A stretch of DNA of 64,000 nucleotides from Neurospora tetrasperma FGSC 2508 (Eukaryota > Ascomycota > Sordariomycetes > Sordariales > Sordariaceae): assembly GCF_000213175.1 (NCBI RefSeq), contig NW_009799102.1, forward strand, positions 146,885 to 210,884, given 5' to 3'. This document shows positions 1 through 12,731 of the stretch, piece by piece (the stretch's first letter is position 1; the number at the start of each line of letters is the position of its first letter). The notes below the pieces were generated by a model. The model was given only the letters and a program-made list of their open reading frames with translations, did not search any database and was not told the origin of the DNA. The translations under genes were made by a program, and so were the position numbers.

Positions 1-1705
1 TGATTTTGGTGACATCGGCCCGGTCGCCAAGACTCGAGAAAGCATGGCCTGGCGTGCTGCTACCGTTTACCGAGAGATCGATCGCTCAACGGTTCGGGGA
101 CCTTGTTGTCTTTAGTTAAGGAGGGGTAAGCGGTTTTCATGTGAAGAAAGACAGTGAAAGGAGGGACGACATGTATTGCTTCCCTGTAAAGGAGGATAGG
201 AGGATGGGAAGTGGTGCGGGGTGTTGAGGTCCAATTGGATGAAGAATTTGGGAAAGCAAGAAGGTGTTGCCGGTGTATATGCCTATGAGCAAAGGTCAAC
301 CGACAAGCGCGTTAAGGCCCATTTTGAGAGGGGGAGGGGTCGGGTCGCATTCGCCAGTATGGCAAGGAGGCAAGGTAGCACTTGCAAGCGGTACATGTAG
401 GACAGCCATCCGAAGGGTAAGCTAGGCGGGAGAAGATCGGTTGATGCGCGGTGACCGGACGTTTATGATGCTCAGAGACCGGGACGAGTCGTGTGGTAAA
501 CGTAAGACATGGCAAGTAAGAAGCAAACGCATCTTTTCGCCGTTGCCGTTTCCATTCCGATCTGGCTGGCATCAGCATAGTACAACGACTGTCTGTTAGG
601 GCTGGTATGCTTTCAGCGACTGGTTACCGCTTTTCAGTGGTTGCGGTGCTAACTTCCATTTCCCGGTCGCGGAGGGCGGAGGCCGGTGGTCCAAGCGCGC
701 AGTGACAAGCCCGCCGCGACTGGCCAGGGCAACCAGGCGACCTACCTCTAGTGAGACTCGCATCAATTCTCGCCTTTGTATAGAGAACAGAAAGACAGCA
801 AATGGGGGCATATCGGCAGTGAGGTACTTGGTGGTTATATGGTAGTTATGAAAGGTGTAGGCATCGAATTGTAGATTGATGAGCGACCTACGTGGTGTTG
901 TTTTGAAGGGTACACCGCATCCCCACCAATAGGTACCGGGCCGCCGTGCCCACCAGCCCGCTGTAAACAGAAAGCCGCTGCAGACACTTCTAGCCAAGGA
1001 CAAGTACCCTTAAGCACATTTTGAAATCGCATTTGGTCTCCTATGCATATAAACAGGTGTAAATCTGCCATTAAATCGATTTGATACTTTTCTTGGGAAT
1101 TATCAAAGAGATCTAGTTTATACTGATTGGATGGAGAATTATGAGCGAGTGTCTTGCGAGGATGTACCTACCCCTCGATAGCGGCACTAGCAGGCACCGC
1201 ACTGGCCTGGCCCCATCCAGTTATGCCCGGAATGTCACTAAGAGATCATTCTGCATTCTGAATCAAATATCCCTTCTTTATATCTGGAACTGTCATTGAG
1301 CGCAGGCTCTTCCCTTGCGCCTCTTTTGGGGCGCCCAAGGTGCTGAATTTTGGTCCTTTGGCGGCTGGTTGAGGAACAGGAGATACAAGAGCTACACTCC
1401 ATGCATGCTCAAAAACTCCCTAGGTACGTCCGTTTTTCGAGTGCTAGAAGGCAAAGGAACTACACTCGCGATTCTACCTCCAAAGCAACCTAGAGGTACC
1501 TTTTCAGTAGTTTTCTTGGTCTCATTTTGCAGTCTAACTCAAAGAAGGATAACAAGTATCGAAGATGAAGTATACCATTTAATACAGATTCCCAACAAAG
1601 CTTGAAGAGTTTTGATAGCGTCATATCATGTGAGGAAATCGACGGAAAATAATGTATCGATCGAAGACAAAAGCAAATGCGGAAAATGTACGGAACCTGT
1701 GCCCT
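1..1705. other. Intergenic, no gene seen
   Basis: Only short unrelated open frames on both strands, none with a recognisable domain or convincing splice structure. A copy of the short motif CCTAGAGGTACC that recurs in spacers of this window lies at 1489-1500. The right edge is the 3' flank of the minus-strand NLR gene. Confidence 0.6.
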
Positions 1706-4700
1706 TCAAGACAGATCGTCTTTCTCATCCATCTCCTCATCCATGTTCTCATCCGTCTCTCTCGTAGTCTCCATCGGCCCGCCCTTGCCCTCCACTTCAG
1801 GCTCATCTGTAAAAATTTTCGTGCTCCTATTGTCCTCAATCCTTTTCACAAACTTGTTGACGACTTCTTTAAGCTCATCGTCCAGTTCCATTTCGAAATC
1901 TTTTCTTGTCTTCATAAATCTGAACCAAGTGTAATCGTTGATCCTCCATTTCGGGTACTCCATGATTGAGATCAAAAAGGGTCTTCGTTTCTCCCTCAAC
2001 CGTTGCTGCCTTGGTTGATCTCTTCTCGTCTTATGCCTTCTGGGACTGCCGAACTTTGACTTCTTTAGTCTTATTTCTCTCTTATACCCCAGCTCTTTTC
2101 GGAGGCGCAAGACGTCGCTGAGCACCGGGTTCGCCGTGGACAACAGCATGTCGAAAGTAAATTCGACTTCGTCTATGAACTCCTTGGTGCGGCTACCTGT
2201 CACAGCATCCAGAGTCATCCATATGCATTTCTCGTCCGCCTGATCGGCATGGCCGTTACTCAGTACGTATCGAGCAGTGTCCGATGAAGTGGAGATGTTT
2301 TGGCAAGCTGATCGAAGGAGGTTGACACTCATGCTCATGTCTACCTTTCCAGAGGCCTGCATAAAACGTAATACCGGAATTTGACCTCTGGCAGCTGCCG
2401 CTTCTGCCGCCGTGGGACTTTGGAGGGATTTGTTCGGTTTTATGCCCTCCCGGTGGAGAAGTAGATCGATTATGTTAATGTGCCCGTTTTGTGCTGCATC
2501 ATGTAACGACTGGATCCAGCCCATGGACTTTATATCTGCTCCTCGCTGTATCAACAATTCACATATTGCCAGCTGGCCATTCCCCGCTGCTGCTCGGAAT
2601 GGTTCTTCATAGCCGATGTTGACGAATGCGCCTTTGGAAATCAAGAACTCACATATTTCCAGATGACCCTTCCGCGCTGCTTCTCGGAGTGGTCGTCCGT
2701 CGTCGACATTGACGGACGCACCGTTAGAAATTAACAGCTTACATACTGCCAGATGTCCCTCCTTCGCTGCTTCTCGGAGTGGTGCTCCATGACTGATGTC
2801 GACGTCCGCACCGTTGGATATCAGCAAATCGCATATTTCCTTACGCCCCATCTCAGCGGCGATGTCAAGTGGCCGTCTCCACGGGTACCCTGTTTTTTCA
2901 CCAGAGTCTATCTCCTTCTTCCCCGTACCAGAGTTCAGAAGCTGCCTAACTCTCTCAATATTGCCTCTTCTACACGCTTCGTGGAGGCTACTCTCCATAT
3001 CGCTGGACATGGAGTCTTCAGCACTGCTAGATGACAATTTTAGCTTGGGAAAGATGGGAAAGCTGTTGGTGTCGTCTTTCTGAGTATGCCACTTCGTGTT
3101 ATGCCTCTGAAGTTCGTCTTCCGTACTGAATCCCAGTTTAAATCCCATGCAGTCATGATATGCACATCGATGTGGAAATTCGTGCTCGTCAATGTGCTTT
3201 CGTCGGTTTGCCTCGCTCGCGAGTCCCCCCTTGAACAATTCACACCAGGGTTTTGAGCATTTGTATAACGTTCTGGACCCGTGGAGATTGCCAAAGACTC
3301 TCTGCTCTTCCACAGTAAAGGTTTCAAAGTCTAGTTTGGCGATCTTTTGTCGAAGCGACTCTGTTCGTATCTCGATGCAGAGGAAAGAGTTGCGTTCTCG
3401 GCCATGAGCTGGAAGGTACTGGGTCATTGCATCAGTGAACTCCGTGTAAGTCTCTGCTTGAAGGAGCTCTGCCATCTTTTCGCGGTTTCCATAAGACTTG
3501 AGGAAGATCCGGGCGAGGTTGAAAACCTCCTGGCACTTGTCACGGTCCGAAATTGGGTCAAAGGAGTTGATACATTCGAGAACATGGTCGAACCAGTACT
3601 GGACTGTGTAGTCTTGTAAGGCGTAGTATCCCTTTTTGGCATGCGACAACACATCTTCGTCTGAAACTCCGAGAGTGAACGGCGGCGATGTGAGGTATTG
3701 AAAACAGAACATCGAGAGCCTGGAATTCAGGCCATGGATGTTCACTCTGTTCTTCCGTATGAGAAATCTGTTTGACGTCATAAGTTAGTCAAAGTAGACA
3801 CCAAAAGGATTAAGAGGTGAGAACTTACTCGCGCGCTGTTTCGTGTACTAGTACCACCTCGTCCTCGGGCCCAGTGTAGTTCTTATTCAAAGAATTTGAA
3901 TCCAGGAAAGAGCTACAGAGCTCCTTGTAGCTCTTAATCATCAGTTTTTTATGGACTACTTCCCCCTTCGACGCATCGATACAGAAGAAGGCCTGTATCT
4001 CCCTCCAGAAGAGCGTACGCTGGCAGCTTATAACGTAGCTCAAGATTTCGCTCGCAGCGGCGCTTCTCGGTCGGGCAGACTTCTCAAACACACGTTCATC
4101 GACCTTTTTGTAACTGTCACGGATTGTAGGTTAGGTAGGTATCTTAGATTTGTTCGGTACCCAGGTAGTCACAAGATCTACCCTTCCACATCAAAGAAGT
4201 GCAGTGTGGACATACGCTTCCTCTAGGCTGTCAGGAAAGACCCCTGGCTTCAGTTGCTCTTCCAAGTCATGGACCGACGTTTGGTCGAGTAGATGTTCGA
4301 GGACTATCTTTGCATAAAGAAACATGCCTAGGTAGTATGAGATGAAAATCAGTCAGTCGACTATTAAGCAGTTAAACGGAAGATCGGATGTGATATACCT
4401 TTGGCTCCTCTGGAAACAAGTTCTATGATTGTATTTTCCAAGGACGGTTCCGCATCGAAATCTCTGCATATTTTCTTAGAACCCTTTTGACAATAAGCCG
4501 TGATGTCGCGGTGATGCTCGGTTGATGTGTCAAGAGATATTGATGGTTGGGAAGACAACAGTCTATCCGTGACATTGTCTCTTTGGCCGGCGACAATGAC
4601 TCTCAGTCCAAGGACGAACTGGCTCAGGCCCAAGAGCCATTCGATGATGTCTTCTTCTTCCTCACTTTGGCACTCATCCAGCCCATCAAGAACCAAGTAA

Positions 4701-6154
4701 AGCGTTGCCTGAGTTCCTGCAGCTTTGCAAACGAGATCCTTCCATTCCTTTGTGGAGCTGAGTCGGAGTTGGTCGTTTCTTGACATGTTGGTAATCGAAT
4801 CGGTCAGGTCAGGGTCTTGATCGATGAGCTGGTACAGAAGTGCGCGCAGGAGATTGTCTAAGTTGCCCCTGGACGTGTTCTTGTCTTCTTGTAACTGACG
4901 GAAGTAAAAAAATGCGACAGCAGCGCCGGCCGTCTTGTTACCCAATAGTCGTTCAATAACGGTGGACATCAAGGTGCTTTTTCCTGTGATGTCCAGTCTG
5001 TCAGTTGTTTGCCCTGCTTGTGACTTGGGGACAGAATACCTTCAGGGAAGGAAAGTCTTACCACCACCTGGTTTCCCATGAACATAGAGTATCCTGCTCC
5101 CAGAAAGATTGCTGTTGTGCCACACTCGATATCTGGGGTCTGCGAAGATCCACTGCCCTGAATCGGCGGCCTTTTTTCGCAAAAGTTGCTCGTGATGCTG
5201 CAGGTAGTTTGGAGGGTCCAACCTTTTCTTGATCAGCTCTTTTAGCTGCTCATGCTTCATTTCCTCCACCAGCCTCTTCATATCGGCTTGTTCTCTGCCA
5301 TTTTCTTTGATCTCCTCCAGTGCCTGGTGGATCTCATAGAGGGTCGCCGATGCCTTTTCACTGTCCAGAAGCGCTCTGCGGCTATCTAGACTTTGGAGAA
5401 TAGGTCCGAACTTTGAATCGAACCTTTTCCAGGCAGCGTCAAAGAGCATCTTCCAGTCTGTAAAAGCGTCAGAGCTGTGTCAGCTTCATGAAAGGATAAG
5501 GGCTCTGCAGTAGCATACTCGGTCGTGTGAAAACTTCAATTGCTCGTTCGTGGAAGTTGAGGATGTCCGAGTAATAGTCCTCGAGCACTTTGGCCAAAGG
5601 TGGATGGCTTTGAAAGGCTTCTTTATATCGTTCCAGGCCGGAAATGCTGGAAGCAATCTTTCCATACGCCTCGAGGAGTTTGTTGAGGGAATCGAGGTGC
5701 GTCTTTGCAAGCTGTGGAGGGCGAGGAATACGGTCAACATGAGAACGATGGTACGCAAAGTCAGCAATGTGGAAGGTATACTCACCATAAGAAGGAATTT
5801 GATGGGGCCCTTAGATCGTGCAGAGAGTCAGTGGAACGAAGGCATATAGAGGACTGGTACTCGTATATAACGGATATCACGTCACCATACCCAGATGAAG
5901 CATATCAATTCGCTTGCGTTTGTGAAAACCTCAATAACCGCACCAAGCTGGGTCATTGCTTCAATAAAGGGCTCGAGCCGCTGCAGGTGGCGGAGCTTTC
6001 CTTGCGGTCCCTGCTCAAGCTGAATTTTGTCTGCCAAATCCCGGACATCTTCCAGTGTACTGATGGGAAAATCATGGGCAATTCTTGGATCGAGACCCTT
6101 CTTGAATTTGGCCAGGGCGCGCGTAAACCCGTCTGGGTGTTGCGACTGTGGCAT
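1706..6154 (-). CDS. NLR-like receptor: DUF7708-NACHT-C2H2-ankyrin
   Basis: Predicted cytosolic STAND NTPase of the fungal NLR class, a family linked to nonself recognition and programmed cell death. My model has eight exons: 6154-5891, 5809-5786, 5711-5519, 5457-5062, 4983-4399, 4327-4216, 4113-3829, 3767-1706. All junctions keep frame, giving 1306 aa. The N-terminus (residues about 1-200) has the DUF7708 look (FTRALAKFKKGL, FIWGPIKFLLM). Walker A, GKPGGGKST, is split by an intron near residue 293; Walker B, LYLVLDGLDEC, lies near 387-397. Two C2H2 fingers follow (C790/C795/H811/H815 and C821/C826/H842/H847), then at least five ankyrin repeats (about 880-1065 and beyond) and a charged tail. 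Exon 2 is only 24 bases. The start is the first ATG in frame; a TTG upstream is not credible. The gene looks whole. Triggering ligand and effector output are unknown. Confidence 0.85.
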
Positions 6155-7194
6155 GGCGGAATGTGGATGGCGGCACAGCAGCGAAAGCGAAGACAACGTC
6201 AGTCGAACTCTTGTAGTACGGAAAGCGTGCCGAAGATGGGAAAAATAACATCACGATCCGAGAATTGAGCGATGACAGGAGTGAGGCGCATTCGGAAGGT
6301 TGACAGGTGCGTCCCATACCTAGAGGTGGAAGGTAGGCAGATAGAGACAACTTGCACACGACGCGTGTGGTTGCCCGGGTACAGATTGCCGAAGGTTCCA
6401 GTTGTCATGACATGGATGTCATCAGGTAGGCAGGTAAGGCTCCCACCCCGAGACTGGAGTGTACCTTCCCGCTGACTGCCATGTACGCAATTTGAAGGTA
6501 GACGGAGGTTGCGACCCATTCAGACAAGGGACATTTCACGCTAACATCCAAGCCACCATCACCCCTTTCCCTCGCATGCCCAATGATTGGACATTTGAGC
6601 TCGCCCAAGCATGGCAGTGCTTACAATCCAACCCTAGTATCTTTGTTAGTTTGGTACAAAAAACGCCCATTTGTCCTCTGGAGCCACCGAAGGTAGGAAA
6701 AGCATTCGATCCGTCTTATATTTTCCAATCTTGGAGGTCCCGAAAGAGACGGAGGAAGGCATAAAAAGATGCTTTGGTGACGTATTACCCCCTGGTCATT
6801 GTCAGTCACTTCAAACGAAAACTCCAAGGGAGCCAATAAGAGCTCTAAATCTCCCCTGTTCAACCTCTGGCCGAAGAACCAAACTAACATACAAACCAGG
6901 TTTGTAGAGGTACCTATTGTACACGTACACCTGAGAACCATCACTTTGAGCGATTGAGCCGGGTGCAAAGCAGGCCGCCATTTGGATCACGGGCAATCTC
7001 TCATATGTCTCCAATCAACGTGAATCAAAACATACGGCTTCGCCACGGTCTGAAGTCTCGAATATAGTCCCCATGTCTCCCATCTCGTGGCAGTCCGATA
7101 CCGCTCAGCAAACCTACCTTTACCTCTACGTGCAAGCCTTCACGATACATTCATCGCTAGGTAGGTGTCGAAGACAATGTTTTGACACGCAGCA
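6155..7194. other. Divergent promoter region, no gene seen
   Basis: About 1 kb between the NLR gene (minus) and the SNF2 gene (plus), so it must hold both promoters. Open frames here are short and overlap on both strands. A CCTAGAGGT motif copy lies near 6320. No TATA box was assigned. Confidence 0.5.
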
Positions 7195-10100
7195 ATGGCA
7201 ACCCATCATCCTACAACCAAACGACGTTTGTCAAACACGTTCGAAGAAAGCGCTGCCAGCAATAGTCGCATGCAGATTTGCTATGGAGCCGTAAGTCTTC
7301 CATGAGCACCTTACCTATTCACAGCATTGCAACCTCAGAATTTCCAAGAGTTCGAGGATTTTTGGTGACTTACTAGATACTCACATGACCATCACCAGTT
7401 ATTCGACGGAAAAGCCAAGTGTCTTGACGGGTCTGAAGCACTTAAAAGCCAAGTCCAACACACCATCAACCATGTATCGTTCGTCTCTTTTCCCGTGACA
7501 AGGTTCGGGCGCTTCTTCTGTTTATCGTCCGAAGACGGGACAGCAGTTGCTGTTGTTGACCAACGTACACAAAACTGGCTCGCGGCACTGGATCACATAC
7601 CCAATGTCAGATTCGATGCACTTTTTGTCGCAGGATCCCTGATAAAACGGAGAAAGGGAATCAAGAAAGATGCAGTGCTGGACGGGATGTCAGTCAATGT
7701 TTTTGGTCCCCAAGACAAAGCTGTCGAGGATGATGCTGCCGACAAATTGGGGAACGTCTCCGCCTTCCTTCAACATCCGAGAGAACTCAGCCGGGAAGTT
7801 GTCTACTCCAATCCCCAGTGGTTGGCGCTTCCTGGCCGTGACCGAAATATGAACCATCTTATTGGAACCTATATCAACGACGATCCTTTGTGGGCTGTCA
7901 GAGCAAGAATTGCTAATGAAGTTAACGATATCCTGGATTCATTGGACGAGGTGCCTCTTGATCCGGCACTCCCGTTCGACCCTCCTTCAGGTTTAAAATC
8001 CACGCTGAAGAGGTACGCTTCCGCTCTCGCGTCTCTATGAACTCTGGCCATGTACGAATACATCACTACGGTGCTTGCTAACTGAAAATCCAGGCACCAG
8101 GTACAGGCCGTCATCTTCATCCTCAAACGAGAACCTGGAAATCGATTTTCTCAAGCTTCAAATGCTAGTGTCAATACCTCCATCCGCTCAGGGTATGTCA
8201 TCATCTTAAACGCATTCAGGCACCAAACGGAGGCAGTGTACAACACAGTGCTGACAGATATCTAACTACCTCACCTTCACCTATGAAGTCACTCAAGAAT
8301 TTCTCAAAAAAACCACGGTGGGCTCATTGCCGACGTGATGGGCATGGGCAAGTCACTTATAATACTCACAACGATCCTGTGCACTATAGGGGATGCTCGC
8401 AACTTTCCCCATTTCCCTTTCCAGTCGCAAAACGTCGCTGAAGCAGACCGAAAAACACCAACACAAGCTACTCTGATTGTTGTACCCTCAGCACGTAAGT
8501 GTCCGTTGAACTCCCGTATTCGAACTTGTACTGAGCGCTCAAAGAGCTCATGCACAACTGGGCAGCAGAGATAGCGAGGTATGTCCACCGCACAGCACTT
8601 GATATCTGGAGTTACTGGCTCCTTGGTGAGCTGATACAAGCTATGTACCTCTAGTCACATGCCTGGAGCCCTCAATCTCATCCTGTTTCATGGTCAAGGT
8701 CGACATAAAAACCCCGAGTCGCTGGCGTCAACTGATGTAGTTCTTACTACGTACAGAACGCTTGCTGCTGATCATAGAAAGGCTCGCTTGCTTCAGAAAA
8801 TGGACTGGTATAGAGTTGTTCTGGACGAAGGTTAGAACTGAACTTTCCATGGCAGTGCATGTGGTCGTTATAGCAAATCCCTTGCTGATCAGGCAATAAC
8901 AGCACACTGGATTCGGAATCCATCCTCTCAGCAATTCCGAGCGGCGACCAGTCTGAGCACGAATCGCCGATGGTGCCTAACGGGTACTCCCATACAGAAC
9001 AAGCTCGATGATCTGGCGTCTCTCGCCCACTTTCTTCGAGTCCCGCCGTATCCTGACAAAACCATGTTTCGGAGATATGTGCTTGTACCCCTTGAGAAGG
9101 GAGATCAAAAATGTACTAATCCCTTACGGTTTTATCTTCGCCAACATTGTCTTCGCCGCACCAACAAGTGTCTTAACCTCCCCAACTTATCCGAGAAAAT
9201 CCTCTATCTGCAACTCTCAATAGAGGAGCAGGAGGCATATGACAAGATTCTGAGCACCGCGAAACATGCACTGGATAACATTGTCAGTAGCGCCGACAAG
9301 ACCAAGCAGGTCAAAAAGGAGAAAGTCATCGTAGTCTTCAGAACTCTTACAAGCTTACGTAGGCTGTACGACCTCGGAACGTTACCACCTATACAATCTT
9401 TGCCGGGCGACCCATGGCAGCCAACCGAGGATGCCGACATGCTGTGTAAACTTTGTTCATCGCAAGATGCGGATGAATCTCTGTTGTTAAAGGATCATCA
9501 ATTTTGTCCCGAGTGCTCGCGACCACTTCGCTCCCAGATATCAGCAAGCAACACTGGCTATCTCACGCCAGCCAGTTTGCCAGGGACTGTTAGCGATCGT
9601 GCAATGAGCCCCCTCATTCTGTCCATGGACAATGGCCACTCCACAAAGCTCTTGAAGATCAGAGACAACGTGCTCCAGGCCCTTCAAGCTCAACCTGGCA
9701 TTAAGCAGTAAGTGTTTTTTTTGCAGGCAACGCCTCGACTCCCGTCAACTAACACTCTGCCAATCTACTTTTTTCCGCTTAGACATCAACCCTCCACTAT
9801 CTCGCCCAGCTCATACAGCAAGCTGGAATTCCTCACGCACAGATCGACGGACGAACCAATAACGCAGAGCGTCTGAGACATATCAAGGCTTTTCAGGAAG
9901 ACTCTCAGGTCCCTGTCCTCCTCATATCAATTGGCACAGGGGCTATCGGGTAAGCAACTACTCACCTCACCATTCCACGTATCTCCTCACCTTCCCTCAC
10001 CTTTCCTCACCTTTCCTCACCTTCCTCACCGAGTAAATCCTCCTTCCTTACATCCTCTCTTCCCCACGCCCTCATCTCCTTCGGCCACAATACTTATACC

Positions 10101-10670
10101 TCCCCAATCCAAAAAGCCTCACCCTCACGGCAGCAAGCCACGTCCACATCATCGAACCGCAGTGGAACCCCTCGGTCGAGGAACAAGCCATCGGCCGAGC
10201 GCGACGCATAGGTCAAACGAAAGAGGTTGTAGTGACGAGGTACATCATGACGGGGACTGTTGAGCGGGTGAGTCCATTACATTTTGCCCTAGGATTAAAT
10301 AGAATTTTCCCCTATTCCACCATAGAAAAACAAAAGAAAAAAAAAAAAAGAAAAAAGTCGGAGCAACGACAGAAAGCAGAAAAAAGAAGAAAACCGGAAG
10401 CAAAAAAAAAAAAAAAGGCATCATGAGCTAACACGATTAAACAAAAGAGCATACTCTCCCTTCAACAAAGGAAGAAGAACATTGCCCGCTTCACCTTTGG
10501 TACGGCCAGCAGTGATGCGGTGAACGAGAGACTGGATGTAAGTGATCTTGACCTGACCCCCCACATATCACTCGCCAGAAAAAAATGAGAAAACAGACAG
10601 ATTGCTAACATGATATTGTTGCAAATGTGTTCAGGACTTCAAGTTCATTTTGGATGCCAACCTTTCGTGA
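7195..10670 (+). CDS. SNF2-family ATPase, Rad5/HLTF-like
   Basis: Nuclear DNA-dependent ATPase of the Rad5/HLTF-like SNF2 group. Model exons: 7195-7290, 7399-8012, 8094-8192, 8289-8494, 8545-8578, 8655-8830, 8903-9707, 9783-9949, 10117-10267, 10448-10537, 10635-10670. Motif I reads GGLIADVMGMGKS, motif Ia PSAQLMHNW, motif II LDEAHWIRN and motif III LTGTPIQNKLDDL. Motif V reads LLISIGTGAIG and motif VI AIGRARRIGQT. A reduced zinc motif (CKLC...CPEC) sits between the two lobes where a RING finger is usual. The start ATG joins through a phase-0 intron to give CYGALFDGKAK. The junction 9707/9783 has good donor, branch point and acceptor but is out of phase, and the expected motif IV (SVVFSSW-type) is absent. 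The gene may be damaged, or a splice choice there may be wrong. Intron 9 contains an A-rich homopurine tract. Confidence 0.75.
9984..10028. repeat. CTCACCTTTC tandem repeat inside SNF2 intron
   Basis: About four imperfect copies of a ten-base unit, CTCACCTTTC or CTCACCTTCC, lie in the intron between exons 8 and 9 of the SNF2 gene. This pyrimidine-rich run makes that intron unusually long (9950-10116). Confidence 0.7.
10326..10423. repeat. A-rich homopurine tract in SNF2 intron
   Basis: Nearly unbroken A/G run with poly-A stretches up to about 14 bases, lying within the long intron 10268-10447 between exons encoding motif VI and the C-terminal segment. Similar tracts occur at 24263-24360 and 34775-34870. 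Confidence 0.8.
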
Positions 10671-11263
10671 AGAAGTTGCGTGCGCTGGGGAAGATGGCTG
10701 CTGGGAAATTGCGGGGATCTTTGGGAACGTTGGATGCGGGTCAAACATACAAGAATTTGATGAATTAGGAAAGTTCGATATAGGAAACAGAAGTTGCGCA
10801 TTGCAAAGTGAGCACTGTAATTCTAAGGATACCTCAAAAAAGATGGAGGAAAAAAGAGACAAAAGCGAAGAAGGACAGAAAAAAAAGGAAAGAAAGACGA
10901 AACTCAGCTGGCCCGTGCAGTGCGACTCCGCTGTACAAGTTTGTTAGCGCGGTGCTTGTGACAGGGGTCTACAAAGCCTCATAGAAAGATGACGGGATAA
11001 CTATATTAAAAACAGGAAATCAGATAAAATATACAAACTCTCCAAGACGGATCTGATTGATACCAACTTCTTGCATGAAATGTGGTTGAATGGTGGTCGA
11101 GTTGCGAAGAGTGCGTACCTCAGTCAAGTCCCGTGCTAACGAACCTTCCAGGGGTGATGTGTAGAGGTACCTAGAGGTAGGCAACTCCACGTCCGGTCTC
11201 CTTCTCAACTTCTTTCCTTCATCAGTTACAGATTCAAACAACACAAGGACCACGCAGACAACA
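10671..11263. other. Intergenic, no gene seen
   Basis: Spacer between the SNF2 stop codon and a hypothetical gene. Copies of the TAGAGGTA motif lie at 11161-11180 (GTAGAGGTACCTAGAGGTAG), just upstream of that gene's putative start. Confidence 0.5.
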
Positions 11264-12565
11264 ATGAAAACTTGCACAACTTCCCAACCAGGCCAGTCAG
11301 AACGGGAGCCTCGTCTCTACCGCTCGTACGAAGAGCTTGAACGCTTGGCGGGAGGTGCCCGCCTCTCTCGAGAAATCGATCGACTGTTTTGGGAGTTCAA
11401 AGGCGCCTTTTCCTCGACAATTTCCGTCATGGCCAACCGCCGCGGTGCCAAAGGACACCTGGAACCCTTCTTCTTCTTCCAGGAACCGGCAGATCGACGA
11501 CCAGAATGACCCCGAAAATTGTAACGACCCCGAAAACACCAGCACCGGCACATACCACCCCATCGCCCTCCTCCCCATGACCGAACCACCGGCGTCCTCC
11601 ATCTCGGTATCCTGCGCGGACCTCGACACATGGGAATCCAACTGGGTAGAGTGGCACGAATGGCACAGCGAGGAAAAGGGCGAGTTTGTGACCTACGCCG
11701 ATCTGGACGACGACGTCCGGCCGTGGGCAAAGGAACCTCAGAATGAGGAGGAGGATCATGAAAACTGGGAGGAGGATTCCGACAAGGAGTTTCTGATTAA
11801 GTGCTGCGGGGAGGATAGGCCGCTGCGCACGGCGGCGGCGGGAAGGAGCAGGTTGAAGGTCACGCCAAGGGGTCAAGGTGGAGAGGAGGGGGGGTTTGTT
11901 ACGGTTGGGGATTATGTTTGTGGTGAGTTTTTGAAGAAAGAGGGACTGGACTGTGTGGAAATCATGGCTCGCTTCCATCGCAATGATCTGCCAACAGATA
12001 GCGGTTGGGCAATTTGTAAAGGATGCCTGCAATGAGGAACAACTCCCAACCCTGCACATTGTCTGGTCATTCAATTACCTCACTCCCTCTTATTTCCTGC
12101 ATCTTTGCTAACGATGCGTCACACACCTCAGCTGTTCATGGTTGGCTTATGAGCATGCGCGATGAGATTTTAGAAGCTAGGGGCGTCAGACAGTATGATC
12201 AATGCGACGCATCGGCATTCGAATGGATGGTGACTTTTTACGACGGGGAGCCGAAACATAGGTTGGAAGAGAAGAGGGAATGGGTTCGCAGCCATTGCCC
12301 ACCTAGTCAAGCTAGCATTGACGCGGCTAACGCGACGATGCGTTCATTGGGGGGTAGAGGTAATGTGGTGGACGTGTCTGTCATTCATATTGACTCTGGA
12401 GGCGAGGGACAGGAGGAGAGAACGGAGGGAGAGGAGGAACAGGAAACTGAGGGAGAGGGAAAGGGGAAGAAACGCGAAGTACAAGAGGAAGTGGAGGATG
12501 AGGAGAAGGGAAAAGAAAAAAGGAGAAAGGTGTCGACCGAGGAGGAAAAGCGCAATGAGGAGTGA
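11264..12565 (+). CDS. Hypothetical acidic protein, incomplete model
   Basis: I do not recognise this gene. A secure intron at 11923-12131 joins the upstream frame (FVTVGDYV) to AVHGWLMSMRDEILEARG, and the second part runs to the stop at 12565. It ends in a low-complexity Glu/Lys/Arg-rich stretch of about 50 residues that could be a nuclear-localising or disordered tail. A TWESNWVEWHEW Trp-rich patch and acidic clusters lie in the first part. The 5' end is uncertain. An open frame from ATG 11264 (YRSYEELERLAGGARLSREI) looks protein-like but lies in another frame; joining it needs an intron with a weak donor. The alternative is a start at ATG 11577. Confidence 0.45.
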
Positions 12566-12731
12566 GTAGCAGGCCTCTCTTCTTACAGTTAGGTAATTAA
12601 TCATCTTTGCCATCAATAGGTATCTTCGTTCCATCTTTTCACTTCAACAAGCATGGGTTATGGGTGAACGAGTCCCTCTTCTCTGGATGACGACCTTCCC
12701 TGGGTACCTCTAGGTACCTACTTTACAGCAT

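Noticed and set aside
8281-8330. Apparent frameshift in an A-run before SNF2 motif I
   Set aside because: Placing the 3' splice site at 8288 restores the frame through to GGLIADVMGMGKS, so no lesion is needed there.
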